The notes beneath the pieces were generated by a model. The model saw nothing but the letters and a program-made list of their open reading frames with translations, ran no database searches and was not told the origin of the DNA. 64,000 bases of DNA. Origin: Hevea brasiliensis. Its lineage: Eukaryota > Streptophyta > Magnoliopsida > Malpighiales > Euphorbiaceae. Made by a program: the position numbers and the translations under genes. Positions 46,941-57,111 of this stretch are shown one piece after another. The DNA lies in NCBI RefSeq assembly GCF_030052815.1, contig NC_079507.1, positions 55,191,571-55,255,570 on the forward strand, read 5' to 3'. The first letter of the stretch is position 1; each line of letters opens with the position of its first letter.

Positions 46941-49900
46941 TAACTTAACTTAACTTAATTAAGCCTTTATCCCAAAAATTTGGGGTCGGCTATATGGATT
47001 CGCTTTTTCCACTCTGAACGATTTTGGGTTAAATCCTCATAAATGTGTAATGCTTCTAAGTCACGTTGTACTACTCTCCTCCAAGTCAATTTAGGTCTAC
47101 CCCTTTTTTTGCTTTCTATCCTCTAACCTAATGTGTTCTACTTGTCTAATTGGAGCCTCCGTATGTCTACGCTTCACATGACCAAACTACCTCAATCTCC
47201 CCTCTCTCAACTTATCTTCAATTGGCATTACTCCTACCTTTTCTCTAATACTCTCATTACGGACTTTATCTAGTCTAGTATGGCCACTCATCCACCTTAA
47301 CATTCTCATCTCTGCAACTCTTATCTTAGATGCATACGACTCTTTCAGTGCCCAACACTCACTACCATATAACATAGCCGGTCGTATGGCTATACGGTAA
47401 AATTTTCCTTTCAATTTATTGGGAATCTTACGATCACATAAAACTCCCGTGACACGTCTCCACTTCAACTATCCGGCTTTAATCCTATGACTAACATCCT
47501 CCTCACATCCCCCATCTACCTGAAGGACTGAGCCTAGATATTTAAAGTGATTACTTTGTAACAGTACCACTCCATTCAAACTAACTCATTCTCTATCACC
47601 AGTTTGGCCTTCACTGAACTTGCAATGCATGTATTCTGTCTTTGTTCTACTTAACTTAAAACCCTTTGACTCTAGAGTACTTCTTCAAAGTTCTAGCTTT
47701 CTATTGACTCCTTCTCGTGTCTCATCTATCAGAACAATATCATCCGCAAACATCATGCACCAAGGAATACTCTCTTGTATATGTTTCGTCAGTTCATCTA
47801 AAACTAATGTAAAAAGGTAAGGGCTTATGGTTGATCCTTGGTGTAATCCAATTGAGATCGAAAAATCTCTTGTGTCCGCTCCCACTGTGCGCACAATAGT
47901 AGTTGCTCCTTCATACATATCTTTCAATACTTGTATGTACCTAATAGATACCCTCTTTTGTTCTAACACATTCCATAAGACCTCTCTTGGAATACTATCA
48001 TAAGCCTTCTCCAAATCAATAAAAACCATGTGTAGATCTTTTTTCAAATCTCTATATTTCTCCATCAAGCTTCTAATGAGAAAGATCGCTTCCATAGTTG
48101 AACGACCGGGCATGAAACCAAATCGATTAAGAGAGATAGAAGTATCATGACGTAGTCGATGCTCCACAACTCTCTCCCACAACTTCATAGTATGGCTCAT
48201 GAGTTTAATTCCCCTATAGTTTGAGCAACTCTGTATGTCTCCCTTATTTTTAAAAATAGGTACTAAAATACTCTTCCTCCATTCATCAGGCATTTTCTTT
48301 GAGTTTAGAATCTTATTAAATAATTTAGTTAACCATGCCACTCCCATATCTCCCAAATACTTCCACACTTCAATTGGTATTTCATCGGGTCCACAGGCTT
48401 TACCCACTTTCATTCTCTTAAGTGCTTCCTTTACTTCTAAAGATCGAATCCTTCTAGTATAATTTACATTCTTTTCTATTGTTCTATAATCTATATTCAC
48501 GCTACTACCATTTTGACTATTTTTAAAGAGATCATTAAAATAATTTCTCCATCTTTCTTTAATGTCCTCATCTTTCACCAATACTTTTCCTTCTTTATTC
48601 TTAATGCACCTAACTTGATTGAGATCTTGACATTTCCTTTCTCTACTCCTTGCTAATCTATAAATATCTTTCTCCCCTTCTTTAGTTCCAAGTTTCTCAT
48701 ATAACTTTTCAAAGGCCTGTGCTCTTGCTTGACTAACTGCCTTTTTTGCCTCTTTCTTTGCTATCTTGTACTGTTCATATGCCTCATTATTATCACATTT
48801 AGGTAATTTCTTATACCATTTCCTTTTTCTCTTCACTGCCTTTTGTACTTCCTCATTCCACCACCATCTCTCTTTTGAGGGTGGTCCATGTCCTTTAGAC
48901 TCTCCAAGTACTTTTCTAGCTACTTCTCTAATCTTTGATGCCATCTGTATCCACATATCATTGGCCTCGATATCTAACTTCCATACTTCGGACTCAAGAA
49001 GCTCATTTTTGAACTTCACTTGCTTTACTCCTTTGAACTCCCACCACTTTGTTCGAGCTACACTATTTCTTCTGACCTTACTTGAATTGTTCCTAAACTT
49101 GACATCCAAGACCACCAACCTATGTTGACTTGTTAAAGCCTCTCCTGGAATGACCTTGCAATCCTTGCATAGAGCTCTATTTGTCTTCCTGGTTAAGAGG
49201 AAGTCGATTTGGCTTCTATGTTGCCCACTTTTGAAAGTCACTAAATGTGACTCTCTTTTTATAAAGTAGGTATTTGCTAGTATTAGGTCGTATACCATAG
49301 CAAAATCCAGGATGCTTTTTCCCTCCTCATTTCGATTGCCAAAACCAAAACATCCATGAACATTCTCATAACTTTGTCTATCACTTCCTACATGTCCATT
49401 CAAATCTCCACCAATGAAAACATTCTCTTCATTCGGTATGCTTTGCATTAAATCATCCATATCTTCCCAAAACCTTTGTTTACTCTCACTGTCTAGTCCT
49501 ATTTGTGGGCCATAAACACTAACTATATTTATTGTTTCTCCTTCTAGTACTAGCTTTACTAGTATAATTCTATCTCCTACTCTTTTCACAGCTACTACTG
49601 CGTTTTTCAATATTCTGTCTATGATTATACCCACTCCGTTCTTGTTTCTCTCCTTTCCGGTAAACCACAGTTTGTACCCTGAATTACCCACTTTCTTACT
49701 TTTCTCTCCTACCCATTTAGTCTCCTGAATGCAAGCAATATTTACCCTTCTCCTTTCCAAGGTATCCACAAGCTCCATTAATTTTCCTGTAAGTGATCCA
49801 ACATTCCAAGTACCAACCCTGATCCTCTTCCTATCCTGCTCCTTCCTAATTGGTCTCCTTCTATGATATCTTCTATTGTTTTCTATGTCTATCTTGTGTT

Positions 49901-50179
49901 CTGTTCCACTATTTGTTCTACTATCTGTCCTATGGACTAACTTCTTTACCCACACCCATCCATAATGTGGGAACCCTTGCTCACTTAACACCACACACGG
50001 CATGGCGCGCGCGTCGCTTTGATGAACGCCCTACCCTTGCATATTTATCACTGCACTGGCTCGATAGCGTCGTTAGTAGAGGACGCCCCAACGTTTATAT
50101 CATTTGAATCCATATCATAGGGTGTGACGAAATTTTTACGCTGGTTGTCACCTACCGCAACCCTCCTCCTTTGTCCGGA
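46941..50179 (-). mobile_element. near full-length RTE-type LINE
   Basis: The unit spans about 3.24 kb, close to the usual full length of RTE elements. From its 5' end (about 50179) it has a short leader, one long reading frame for endonuclease and reverse transcriptase, a very short 3' tail, and ends in TTAAG-type repeats (about 46941-46962), as RTE elements do instead of poly-A. The same family is present as fragments at 27190-27900 and 31435-33165. Its 5' end abuts an inverted copy of itself at 50180. Confidence 0.85.
47090..50003 (-). pseudogene. RTE LINE endonuclease-reverse transcriptase, lightly damaged
   Basis: The open frame from 50003 to 47685 encodes 772 residues without a stop. 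An apurinic-type endonuclease comes first: VGTWNVGSLTGK, IQETKW, VYGPQ, GGDLNGHVG, QIDFLLTR and SQHRLVV carry its catalytic Asn, Glu, Asp and His. Reverse transcriptase follows: FKNKGDIQSCSNYRGI, FMPGRSTMEA, FIDLEKAYDS, LHQGSTISPYLF and the catalytic FADDIVLI. Beyond 47685 the same frame continues, with a TGA where Trp is expected, another TGA, a TAG at a Trp, then the frame 47468-47187 (YGSECWALKESY), another TAG at a Trp, and finally a one-base gain in an A-run near 47102. It uses nuclear standard code, so it is inactive, but damage is nearly all single-base changes in the last quarter. Confidence 0.88.
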
Positions 50180-50283
50180 AGGAGGAGGGTTGCGGTAGGT
50201 GACAACCAGCGTAAAAATTTCGTCACACCCTATGATATGGATTCAAATGATATAAACGTTGGGGCGTCCTCTACTAACGACGC
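50067..50283. repeat. 217-bp palindrome of two RTE 5' ends, head to head
   Basis: Bases 50067-50170 reappear almost exactly in reverse complement at 50180-50283, around a centre at 50175. Each arm is the 5' leader of the RTE family, starting GGAGGAGGGTTGCGGTAGG. Confidence 0.9.
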
Positions 50284-50471
50284 GCTACATCGAAGCCCGG
50301 GTGTAGTGATAAATATGCAAGGATGTAGGGCGTTCACAGAAAGCGACGAGCCATGCCAGCGCTCGGGTGTGGTGTTAAGTGAGCAAGGGTTCCTAGTTAA
50401 CGTGACCCAGAAACCTGGAATGCATTGTTAAGAAACACAAGGTAATACAATATTTAAAAAAAAAAAAAAAA
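50180..50471 (+). mobile_element. short RTE-derived copy ending in poly-A
   Basis: About 215 bases match the 5' end of the RTE element on the opposite strand, as far as AAGGGTTCC. The sequence then departs (TAGTTAACGTGACCC...) and ends in 16-17 A at 50455-50471. A 5' end of a LINE joined to unrelated sequence and a poly-A tail could be a chimeric retrocopy or a SINE-like derivative. No protein is encoded. Confidence 0.55.
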
Positions 50472-50500
50472 TTCAGCCGCTACAAAATTGCTTGTAGAGC

Positions 50501-50668
50501 AAACCAGTCATACATATTAAGAAGTGTGGATGCATATATACTCCATGATACGCTTTGATAATAGAAAACAAAATCTTCTGTGAGAAACCAGTCATACATA
50601 TTAAGAAGTGTGGATGCATATATACTCCATGATATGCTTTGATAACAGAAAACAAAATCTTCTGTGAG
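50501..50668. repeat. 84-bp tandem duplication
   Basis: 'aaaccagtcatacatattaa...' starts at 50501 and again at 50585. The two 84-base copies differ at only a few bases (for example gatacgc/gatatgc). Confidence 0.9.
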
Positions 50669-50669
50669 A

Positions 50670-51890
50670 ATCTTTCATCAAGCACAATCTACCGTTAGGA
50701 TTGGATGAATTTACCATCAGAAACAGAAATAACACACGTAATGTCCTACATGTTGTGCATGGATTTCTTGATCCAAGGAAAGGAAAACATGGATACATAA
50801 TAATAAAACCAACTTAAAGGAACCGTTAATATGATCAATAATCATACTTTATTTTCCTTGTATCTTTTCTCAATTTTCTTCAAAAAAAAATCAACCAAAT
50901 TAATGGATAATAAAAATCAACCACCACCACCTCACCTTGCCACCACTGCCATCTAACTACCGCTGTCGTCTCTACCACTATTACTACCACTTAGCCGCTA
51001 CTATAAATAAATAAATCACTACAACAACTACTACTTATTATTAACACTATAAATAATTTAAATATTAAAATCAAAATTATTAATTAATTAAATATAAAAT
51101 CATATTATATTTTAAATAAAAAATTTAAATATTTTATAAAACTATTAAAATTTAATCAGGTGCTGGCAACAAATTTCTACATGTATATAAAAGGCTATTG
51201 TGTTTAAAAAGAAAATAAAGAGAAGAATTGGGAAACTTTTGATCCGATCTATCCGGCAACCAAATTAGCTTCATAGTGAACAACTTTTTTTTTTTAATGT
51301 TAAAATAGCTCAGACCACTGCTCTGTAGATGATTTCAAAATTTTGATCTATCTTAAATAGAGATTAAATTTGTGTTGTATGCTTACTATTAATTGTGCTT
51401 CGCTAAAGACCTCAACTAGTATACCCTCCCCTCATCTTCGCCATGGTCGTTAGCCACAAGTCTTGATATACTTTTCTTATGCAAACTTTATTTGCTGGCG
51501 CAGCGTATAACATAGAAAAAAATTATTATATAAATAAATTTAAATATAAATAAAATTTAATTTAAAATTCAAAGTAAAATAAGACTTAATTCAGAGCTTA
51601 AAGGATAAATAAAGCAATCCAACTTCAACTTTATGAGAGAAAATATGAATATTAAAATTTAATAAAATATGGAAAATATAAGAATATATAACTATATATA
51701 GAGATTACAAATCTTAATATAATTAGAAATTAATTAAAACATCTAAATTAAATAGGAATAAAGTTAAAAGGACCAAAATAAATTAGGAAATTAAAATAAA
51801 ACTATTATGGAAACAAAAGAGCTCAATTAAAATTGGAATCCTTGTGGAAATAGAAAAAATGAAGCTGAGCTGGGGTTACTCTTACGCGTT
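50670..51890. other. AT-rich intergenic DNA
   Basis: No gene seen. A stretch at about 50930-51030 is a degenerate (CCACTA/CTACTA)n simple repeat. Confidence 0.55.
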
Positions 51891-52137
51891 TGTCACGGGG
51901 GAAGATTTTGCTAACCCAAAACAGCTCCCAAACCACGTGCGGCACTTGTTCCTCCACTATCTCAATTCCCATGCAAGTACCAAGCTTCACGTAAGGCTTC
52001 CCCATGCCACGCAATTCACGTCCCTCTTTTCCCATGGCTCGGCCACCATGTCCCATGCACACAATGCCGCTTCATTTGGGCAGCCCTCAAGCACAAAATA
52101 TTTTGGACTTCCGGGGCAATAATTTTATGGGGTGACA
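51891..52137 (-). repeat. 3' LTR of the gag-only element (short form)
   Basis: Begins TGTCACCCCATAAAATTATTGCCCC after the polypurine tract, joins sequence shared with the other LTR at GGAAGTCCAAAATATTTTG, and ends TTCCCCCGTGACA. Confidence 0.75.
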
Positions 52138-52475
52138 CTCTCCCCCACTCAACCCGGCAACGCCCCCGTTGTCTCAAGTTGATGGCTCCTCACTGGTTCT
52201 TCACACTGCCTCCTCCTAGGCGGTGAACCTCTTTTCTTGTCCCATGAGCCCGTAGCATTTGCTGGCTGACCAATCTTCCCCATTTGATTGGCTTGCTTCT
52301 CATCCAGTAATTTCAGCCCATTTGCCACCAAATTGGCCAGTTGATATGCCCATTCGGTCAACTGCCATGAATGACCTCCCCGGTCGAAATTTCCTCAGAA
52401 TTGCCTTCGTCGTCTAGGACTTCTCTCATGTCCCTGCAACCCGTTGCCTTTGGCCTTTTGCTGTGTTCCAGCACC

Positions 52476-53465
52476 TTATCCGTCCTTGTGGCTAGGTGAC
52501 TTTGTCTTTCTCTTGGCCTTGTACCTATTCCTGCTCCTCCTTGAGCAATGTTGCCTCGGCCTCTCTTGCTTCGGCAATGCCACTTCTCTTGGACTTCCGG
52601 CTACTGGTGGTTCACTCACACAACCCACCTCTTCCTCAGGTGGTAGCTTCCTTGGCAACTTGGACTGCTCTTGAGTCTCACACACATCCACTGCATCCTT
52701 GCTAGGAGCTTCACTCGGTCCAACTAAACTCATGGCACCAAGTGAACAACACTGCAAGTTCTCCATGCTTGCTAGCTCCAGTGGTGGACAAGTTTGTTTT
52801 AGCTCTCTCACCTTGGCCAAGAACACTGCCTTCTTTGGACAGTCCCTCTTCTTGTGCGGTCCCTTGCACCGAAAGCACTTCAACACAGGCCTCCTGTCTC
52901 TTCTGTTCTCACTCGGGCTGTGGAAGTTTTTCTCCCTTGCACTTCCTTCTCCCTTGGATGCGCATGGCTTGGGTAGGTCCACCCTTGCCGTAGGGATTGG
53001 GAGAGTAGGGTGAGGATTGGTCCCACTTCCTTGGGCCACTAATCTTGTAAGCAACACAAGCTTTTCCCATATGTCCTCCATTTCTCCCCTCAACTTTTCT
53101 ACCTCTTCTTTAAGCACACGGTTGTCTTCCCTCATGATGGACACTTCCTCGGCGTGGGCAATTTTCAGGACCTCACTTTCATTTGCCACCTTGTCAAGGG
53201 CCTCTTTGAGTGCGGCTTGAAGTTCTTCATGGCTCTCCTTCATGTCTCCTCCAAGCTCCATCAGCCGGCTCTCCAGCTCCTCAAAGCAATCCTCCCTATC
53301 GATCAAGTAGTGCTGCATTCTGGTCACCCTAAGTTCAATGTCCCCTAACTCATTTCTCGTTCGAGAAGGGTCCATAGGTTTGGCCAACCCCTTACTCCTT
53401 GCACCAGCCGTTTGCTTTTCCACCAACAAAGGACTACCTTGCACCTTGTTACTTGAATTAGCCAT
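52476..53465 (-). CDS. gag-like protein of the gag-only element
   Basis: An intact frame encodes 329 residues from MANSSNK (ATG at 53465; an ATG four codons upstream at 53477 is also in frame). It starts 23 bases after the primer-binding site. Residues about 45-160 are rich in Glu, Leu and Lys and look like coiled coil. A zinc knuckle CFRCKGPHKKRDC follows near residue 200, with spacing C-x2-C-x3-H-x4-C, one residue shorter than the canonical C-x2-C-x4-H-x4-C. The tail is basic (RSRNRYKAKRKTK). The central gag core that normally lies between coiled coil and knuckle in Ty3/gypsy gag is not evident. A second short frame at 52149-52361 (minus) may be the out-of-frame remainder. Presumed role is RNA binding or packaging. 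Confidence 0.75.
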   Translation of the reverse strand: MANSSNKVQGSPLLVEKQTAGARSKGLAKPMDPSRTRNELGDIELRVTRMQHYLIDREDCFEELESRLMELGGDMKESHEELQAALKEALDKVANESEVLKIAHAEEVSIMREDNRVLKEEVEKLRGEMEDIWEKLVLLTRLVAQGSGTNPHPTLPIPTARVDLPKPCASKGEGSAREKNFHSPSENRRDRRPVLKCFRCKGPHKKRDCPKKAVFLAKVRELKQTCPPLELASMENLQCCSLGAMSLVGPSEAPSKDAVDVCETQEQSKLPRKLPPEEEVGCVSEPPVAGSPREVALPKQERPRQHCSRRSRNRYKAKRKTKSPSHKDG

Positions 53466-53487
53466 CTTGCCGAACACTCACCTTGGA

Positions 53488-53500
53488 GCTCTGATACCAA
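53488..53500 (-). other. primer-binding site, initiator Met tRNA
   Basis: TTGGTATCAGAGC on the minus strand, one base after the 5' LTR, matches the 3' end of initiator-Met tRNA used by most plant LTR elements. Confidence 0.85.
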
Positions 53501-53501
53501 C

Positions 53502-54109
53502 TGTCACGGGGGAAGATTTTACTAACCCAAAACAGCTCCTAAACCCCGTGCGCCACTTATTCCTCCACTATCTCAATTCCCATGCAAGTGCCATGCTTCA
53601 CGTAAGGCTTCCCCATGCCATGCAATTCACGTCCCTCTTTTCCCATGGCTCGGCCACCATGTCCCATGCACACAATGCCGCTTCATTTGGGTAGCCTTCA
53701 AGCACAAAATATTTTGGACTTCTTAAAACAACTCTCAAATGTGTTCCTCTCGCACACTCACCCTAGATCTCTATGCTTCTACCTTTCTTTATGCTTGCTT
53801 GTTGTGTGTGTTGATGGTTGTTGAGTGCTGCGCATTGTTGTGTTGCCTTGCGTGAGATTGGTTGCTTGTTGCTTGAGTGAGTTTTGGCCATTGTAACTCT
53901 TGTGAGTTTGGGTTTGTTGGCATTGCCAACTTGTTGCCGTGTGACTCTTGTGTGTGTAAACTTGTTGCCGTGATCTTTGGGTGACTTGTGTAAGGCTTGT
54001 TGCCTTGAGGATCCTTGGGACATTGTAGTGAGGCCGACTTGCTTGAGGAAGTGCAAGTGCTGCACGGTTTGGGAGGTGTTTTGGGTTGTTAGATATTTCC
54101 CCCGTGACA
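53502..54109 (-). repeat. 5' LTR of the gag-only element (long form)
   Basis: 608 bases bounded by the inverted pair TGTCACGGGGGAA/TTCCCCCGTGACA. The 5' portion is GT-rich on the plus strand and gives spurious open frames at 53763-54159. Confidence 0.75.
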
Positions 54110-54491
54110 CGTCACACGGCGTGGCCGTGTGTTTTTGGGTTGGCACATGGTGTGGCTGACCTCCATTCTGTGCTTGTGTATTTTGGTCTCCTTTCTCTTG
54201 ACAACTCGTGATTTGACTGTAGAGCTTGGTGGATCTTTTTGATGCCTTATCATGTGCAGTCAGTGTATTGAGTATGTTAAAAAGGCCTTAAATTTTATTT
54301 TTTTGGCCAAGTAAAAATAGATACATGCATTTAAGGTTAGTAATGATAATAGACTACACTTCAAATTTTGAGCTTTTTAGTATTTACAAGTATGTTTTTA
54401 AGTCAACTTATGTGCATAAAGACTAAATTTTCTTATCGACTTAGCTTAATCAAGATAAAAAATTTTAAAGTTTTTTTTAAAAGAGTTAAAT
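54110..54491. other. spacer between two LTR elements
   Basis: Begins with 'cgtcacacggcgtggccgtgtg', a GC-rich patch with an imperfect CACACGGC...GGCCGTGTG palindrome, then becomes AT-rich. No gene seen. Confidence 0.5.
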
Positions 54492-54687
54492 TGTAATAAC
54501 TTGAAAAATTTTTTTAAAAATTCATAATTTATAAATTAGACCATTATAATATTATTTTATTAAATAAATATATTTCATGAGATTATTATTTTTTTTAAGT
54601 TTTAAAATTTAATTTTCAAACTTTTAATTAAAATTACTATGATCGTGAAATTTTACAATTTTATGAGTTAAATATTTCAAATTTATA

Positions 54688-54741
<54 letters not shown>

Positions 54742-54902
54742 ATATAATTTTAAATGTATTAAATTAGAATTTGGCCTAGTTGAAAACAATTTTTAAACTT
54801 GTTTAAAAGATCTCAAAAATTTATAGATCAATTTATAGTTTTGCTTTTAAATTAAAAAAAAAAAAACAAAAGTTAAAAATAGATGGCATCCCCCCCCCTC
54901 CA

Positions 54903-54950
<48 letters not shown>

Positions 54951-57095
54951 CTTTCTTTTCATTTTCTTTTTTCTACCATAACTTCCTTTTTCGGTAATCG
55001 TTTCCAACGTTCTTGGTATCAAAACGCTCCTCTCTTTGTAGATATCGTGTAGATATCAAGTTTGCGCTATATCATTTTCCGATTTGTGCGAATTAAGCTT
55101 TAGAAGTTTTAACCCATTTTCACTTATGGGCTAGATCTTTCTCAAACCATAAATCCTACTGAAAATACGAGACTACCAGCGCGTCCTACATGTCGAGAGC
55201 TTCACAATGACACTAATTTGAAATTTTTTTGACATAAAAAATCTAGGGGTCATATGAAATTATCAGTGATTTTTTGGGTATTTAATAAGTCTTTTTAACT
55301 AAATAAAAATTATATTCTAACTCTTTGTGTCGTGGGCTTTGCGTAGGTATTTTCATTTCGAGGAAATTCCACTGGCGACTAGGACCACATTTTTGGGCTA
55401 GACAAGTAGGTTGCTGAACCCACTAATATTACAGTATTTTTCACCATTTTTAGATGCCTTGAATGCGTTCCAGGTGTCAAAATTAGTGTAGGTAAACCCG
55501 AACTCTAAATTACCCTTTTTGTCTAATGCTATGTTTAGAATAAAATTCATAAAATATTTATGGGTAGCCAGAAAATTATAATTCCTTTTGCAATAGTATA
55601 TTAGCATCGCTAAGGACTGTCGAGCATGATTATAGAATTTTTGGGATTAGTTTGGATAGTTTTTGCAAAATGTTAATTTTAAGCTTAATAGCTAAATTGT
55701 GTAGTTATATAAGTTTTGACTGGTTTAGCGAGCATAGAAAGGGCAGTATGATGTTGTTGTGATGTGGGCTTGAGGCCATTGGATTAGGAAATGTTGTTTA
55801 AGTTACTTTACAGGTTGGGTAGGTCCTAAGTACAGGGAAAACTCTATCAAATTTCCGGCATAAATTTAGGATGCCTTTGACTCTTTAAATTCTTGTTTTA
55901 TTTTAATATTGATAAATTTATGAATATAATTGTTTAGGTGATTCGAGTCAACCCTCCTCCTCTGCCTAGCCGCCTCAGTGATCTTCGGTTGATCTATGAG
56001 TAGATATTTATTTTATTTATGATTTTAATATTATTAAATTATATTCAAGGCGTGCTCATGTGTGTGTGTGTGTATATATATATATATAGTTAAATACTAA
56101 GCACACTTTTGTGTTGCATATTTTATTGATGAACTTGATTATGGATATCGCCTTAAGGTAATTTGGAGCTCTGTGTGTGTGTGTGTTTTTTGGCGTGCAT
56201 GTGGTGTGGATATGGATAGGACAGGTAGTTGCGACTAGACTTATATGTGGATAAGTCAAGGTGAGTACAGCTTTGAGTTGATCTCGCTGACTCCCGCACT
56301 TGGATTATTAAGAGAAAGTCCGGTTTGAGTTAACCTCGCTGGCAAGTATTAGAATTAAGAGAGCTGTAGAGGAGATCAGCTCCCTTGTATGAATATTGAT
56401 GTGACACATAGGCGTGTGAGTGCTTCAAGTTATCTTTTGTGTGAATATTATTTGACTGGTTTGAAATTATGTGTATATGTTACATTTCATACATAGGAAT
56501 GTATTAGGTTTAGATAGTTATAGAAATTGTATTTAAAATTAGTATCTTACTCTATGAGTCGAACGCTCACCCCTGTTAAATTATTTTGCTCAGGTGATAG
56601 GTGAACTTGTTGAGAATAACCTACTTTCTTTCTCGCAGGTTCAACCAGAAAAGCTTAGTTGTGTTTTTATTATCCTTGCTTCAATTATAGAACTCCATAT
56701 TTACTAGTAGCATATTATTTTTATTTGGGGTTATAATAACTTAATTTTCTGGAATTGTAAACTTAGTCGTATGGGATTGCTTATATGCTTGGGATTTCAT
56801 TAGTATGGATGGAGGGAGCTGAGCTCCCAAATATTTATTTATCTGTTTGAGGATTGTGAGGGTAAGCTAAGCTCTCCAGATTTTTATTTTTTGTACTTAC
56901 AAGTCGGGTGAGTTAATGCTCTCTGTTTGATAGTTCAATTTATAGCTGGAATCTGTCCGTTTGTTTTCTTGAATTTGGACTATATTCACCGGATTTATAG
57001 TTGGGCTAGAAATAATTAGGCTTACTATGGGTTTTGGGGGCCTTATGCCAACCCAAGTCCTAGTGTCGTTTCGGCCCAGAAATCAGGTAATGACA
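54492..57095 (+). repeat. 5' LTR of long-LTR Ty3/gypsy-type element
   Basis: 2604 bases from TGTAATAACTTG to CAGGTAATGACA, followed three bases later by a primer-binding site. Landmarks in order: (ATT)n at 54686-54740, C-run and (CT)n at 54890-54946, 'gaataaaattcataaaatatt', 'ccttttgcaatag', GT-run near 56060 and 'ttaggcttactatgggttttgggggcc' near the end. The LTR at 62089 and the solo LTR at 9360 have the same landmarks. Very long LTRs are typical of some plant chromovirus lineages such as Tekay/Del; that lineage is inferred, as no polymerase remains. Confidence 0.85.
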
Positions 57096-57098
57096 AAG

Positions 57099-57111
57099 TT
57101 GGCATTAGAGC
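57099..57111 (+). other. degenerate primer-binding site
   Basis: TTGGCATTAGAGC differs at two bases (C for T, T for C) from TTGGTATCAGAGC, the initiator-Met site, and starts three bases after the 5' LTR. The following 'ataggctatagattcatggg' is the usual start of such interiors. Confidence 0.75.

Larger units (their letters stand above)
51891..54109 (-). mobile_element. gag-only LTR retrotransposon (TR-GAG-like), 2.2 kb
   Basis: Read on the minus strand: 5' LTR 54109-53502 (608 bases), which starts and ends with the 13-base inverted pair TGTCACGGGGGAA/TTCCCCCGTGACA. One spacer base follows, then primer-binding site TTGGTATCAGAGC (53500-53488), a perfect initiator-Met match. A single gag-like reading frame comes next, then polypurine tract AGTGGGGGAGAG (52149-52138), and 3' LTR 52137-51891 (247 bases). 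The LTRs share about 195 bases from 'gaagtcc' to the end at high identity, but the 3' LTR lacks about 360 bases of the 5' part. No protease, integrase or reverse transcriptase is present, so it depends on a partner. Flanking five bases (GCGTT/CGTCA) do not match well. Confidence 0.8.

Noticed and set aside
48766..49128. 120-residue plus-strand frame
   Set aside because: Antisense shadow of the RTE reverse transcriptase frame.
52699..53348. Several plus-strand frames of 60-104 residues
   Set aside because: Antisense shadows of the gag-like frame on the minus strand.
51891..54109. Two unrelated LTR fragments rather than one element
   Set aside because: Primer site, gag frame and polypurine tract lie between them in the right order and strand, so one rearranged element explains more.
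51881..54114. Target-site duplication for the gag-only element
   Set aside because: GCGTT and CGTCA do not match well enough; I do not claim one.
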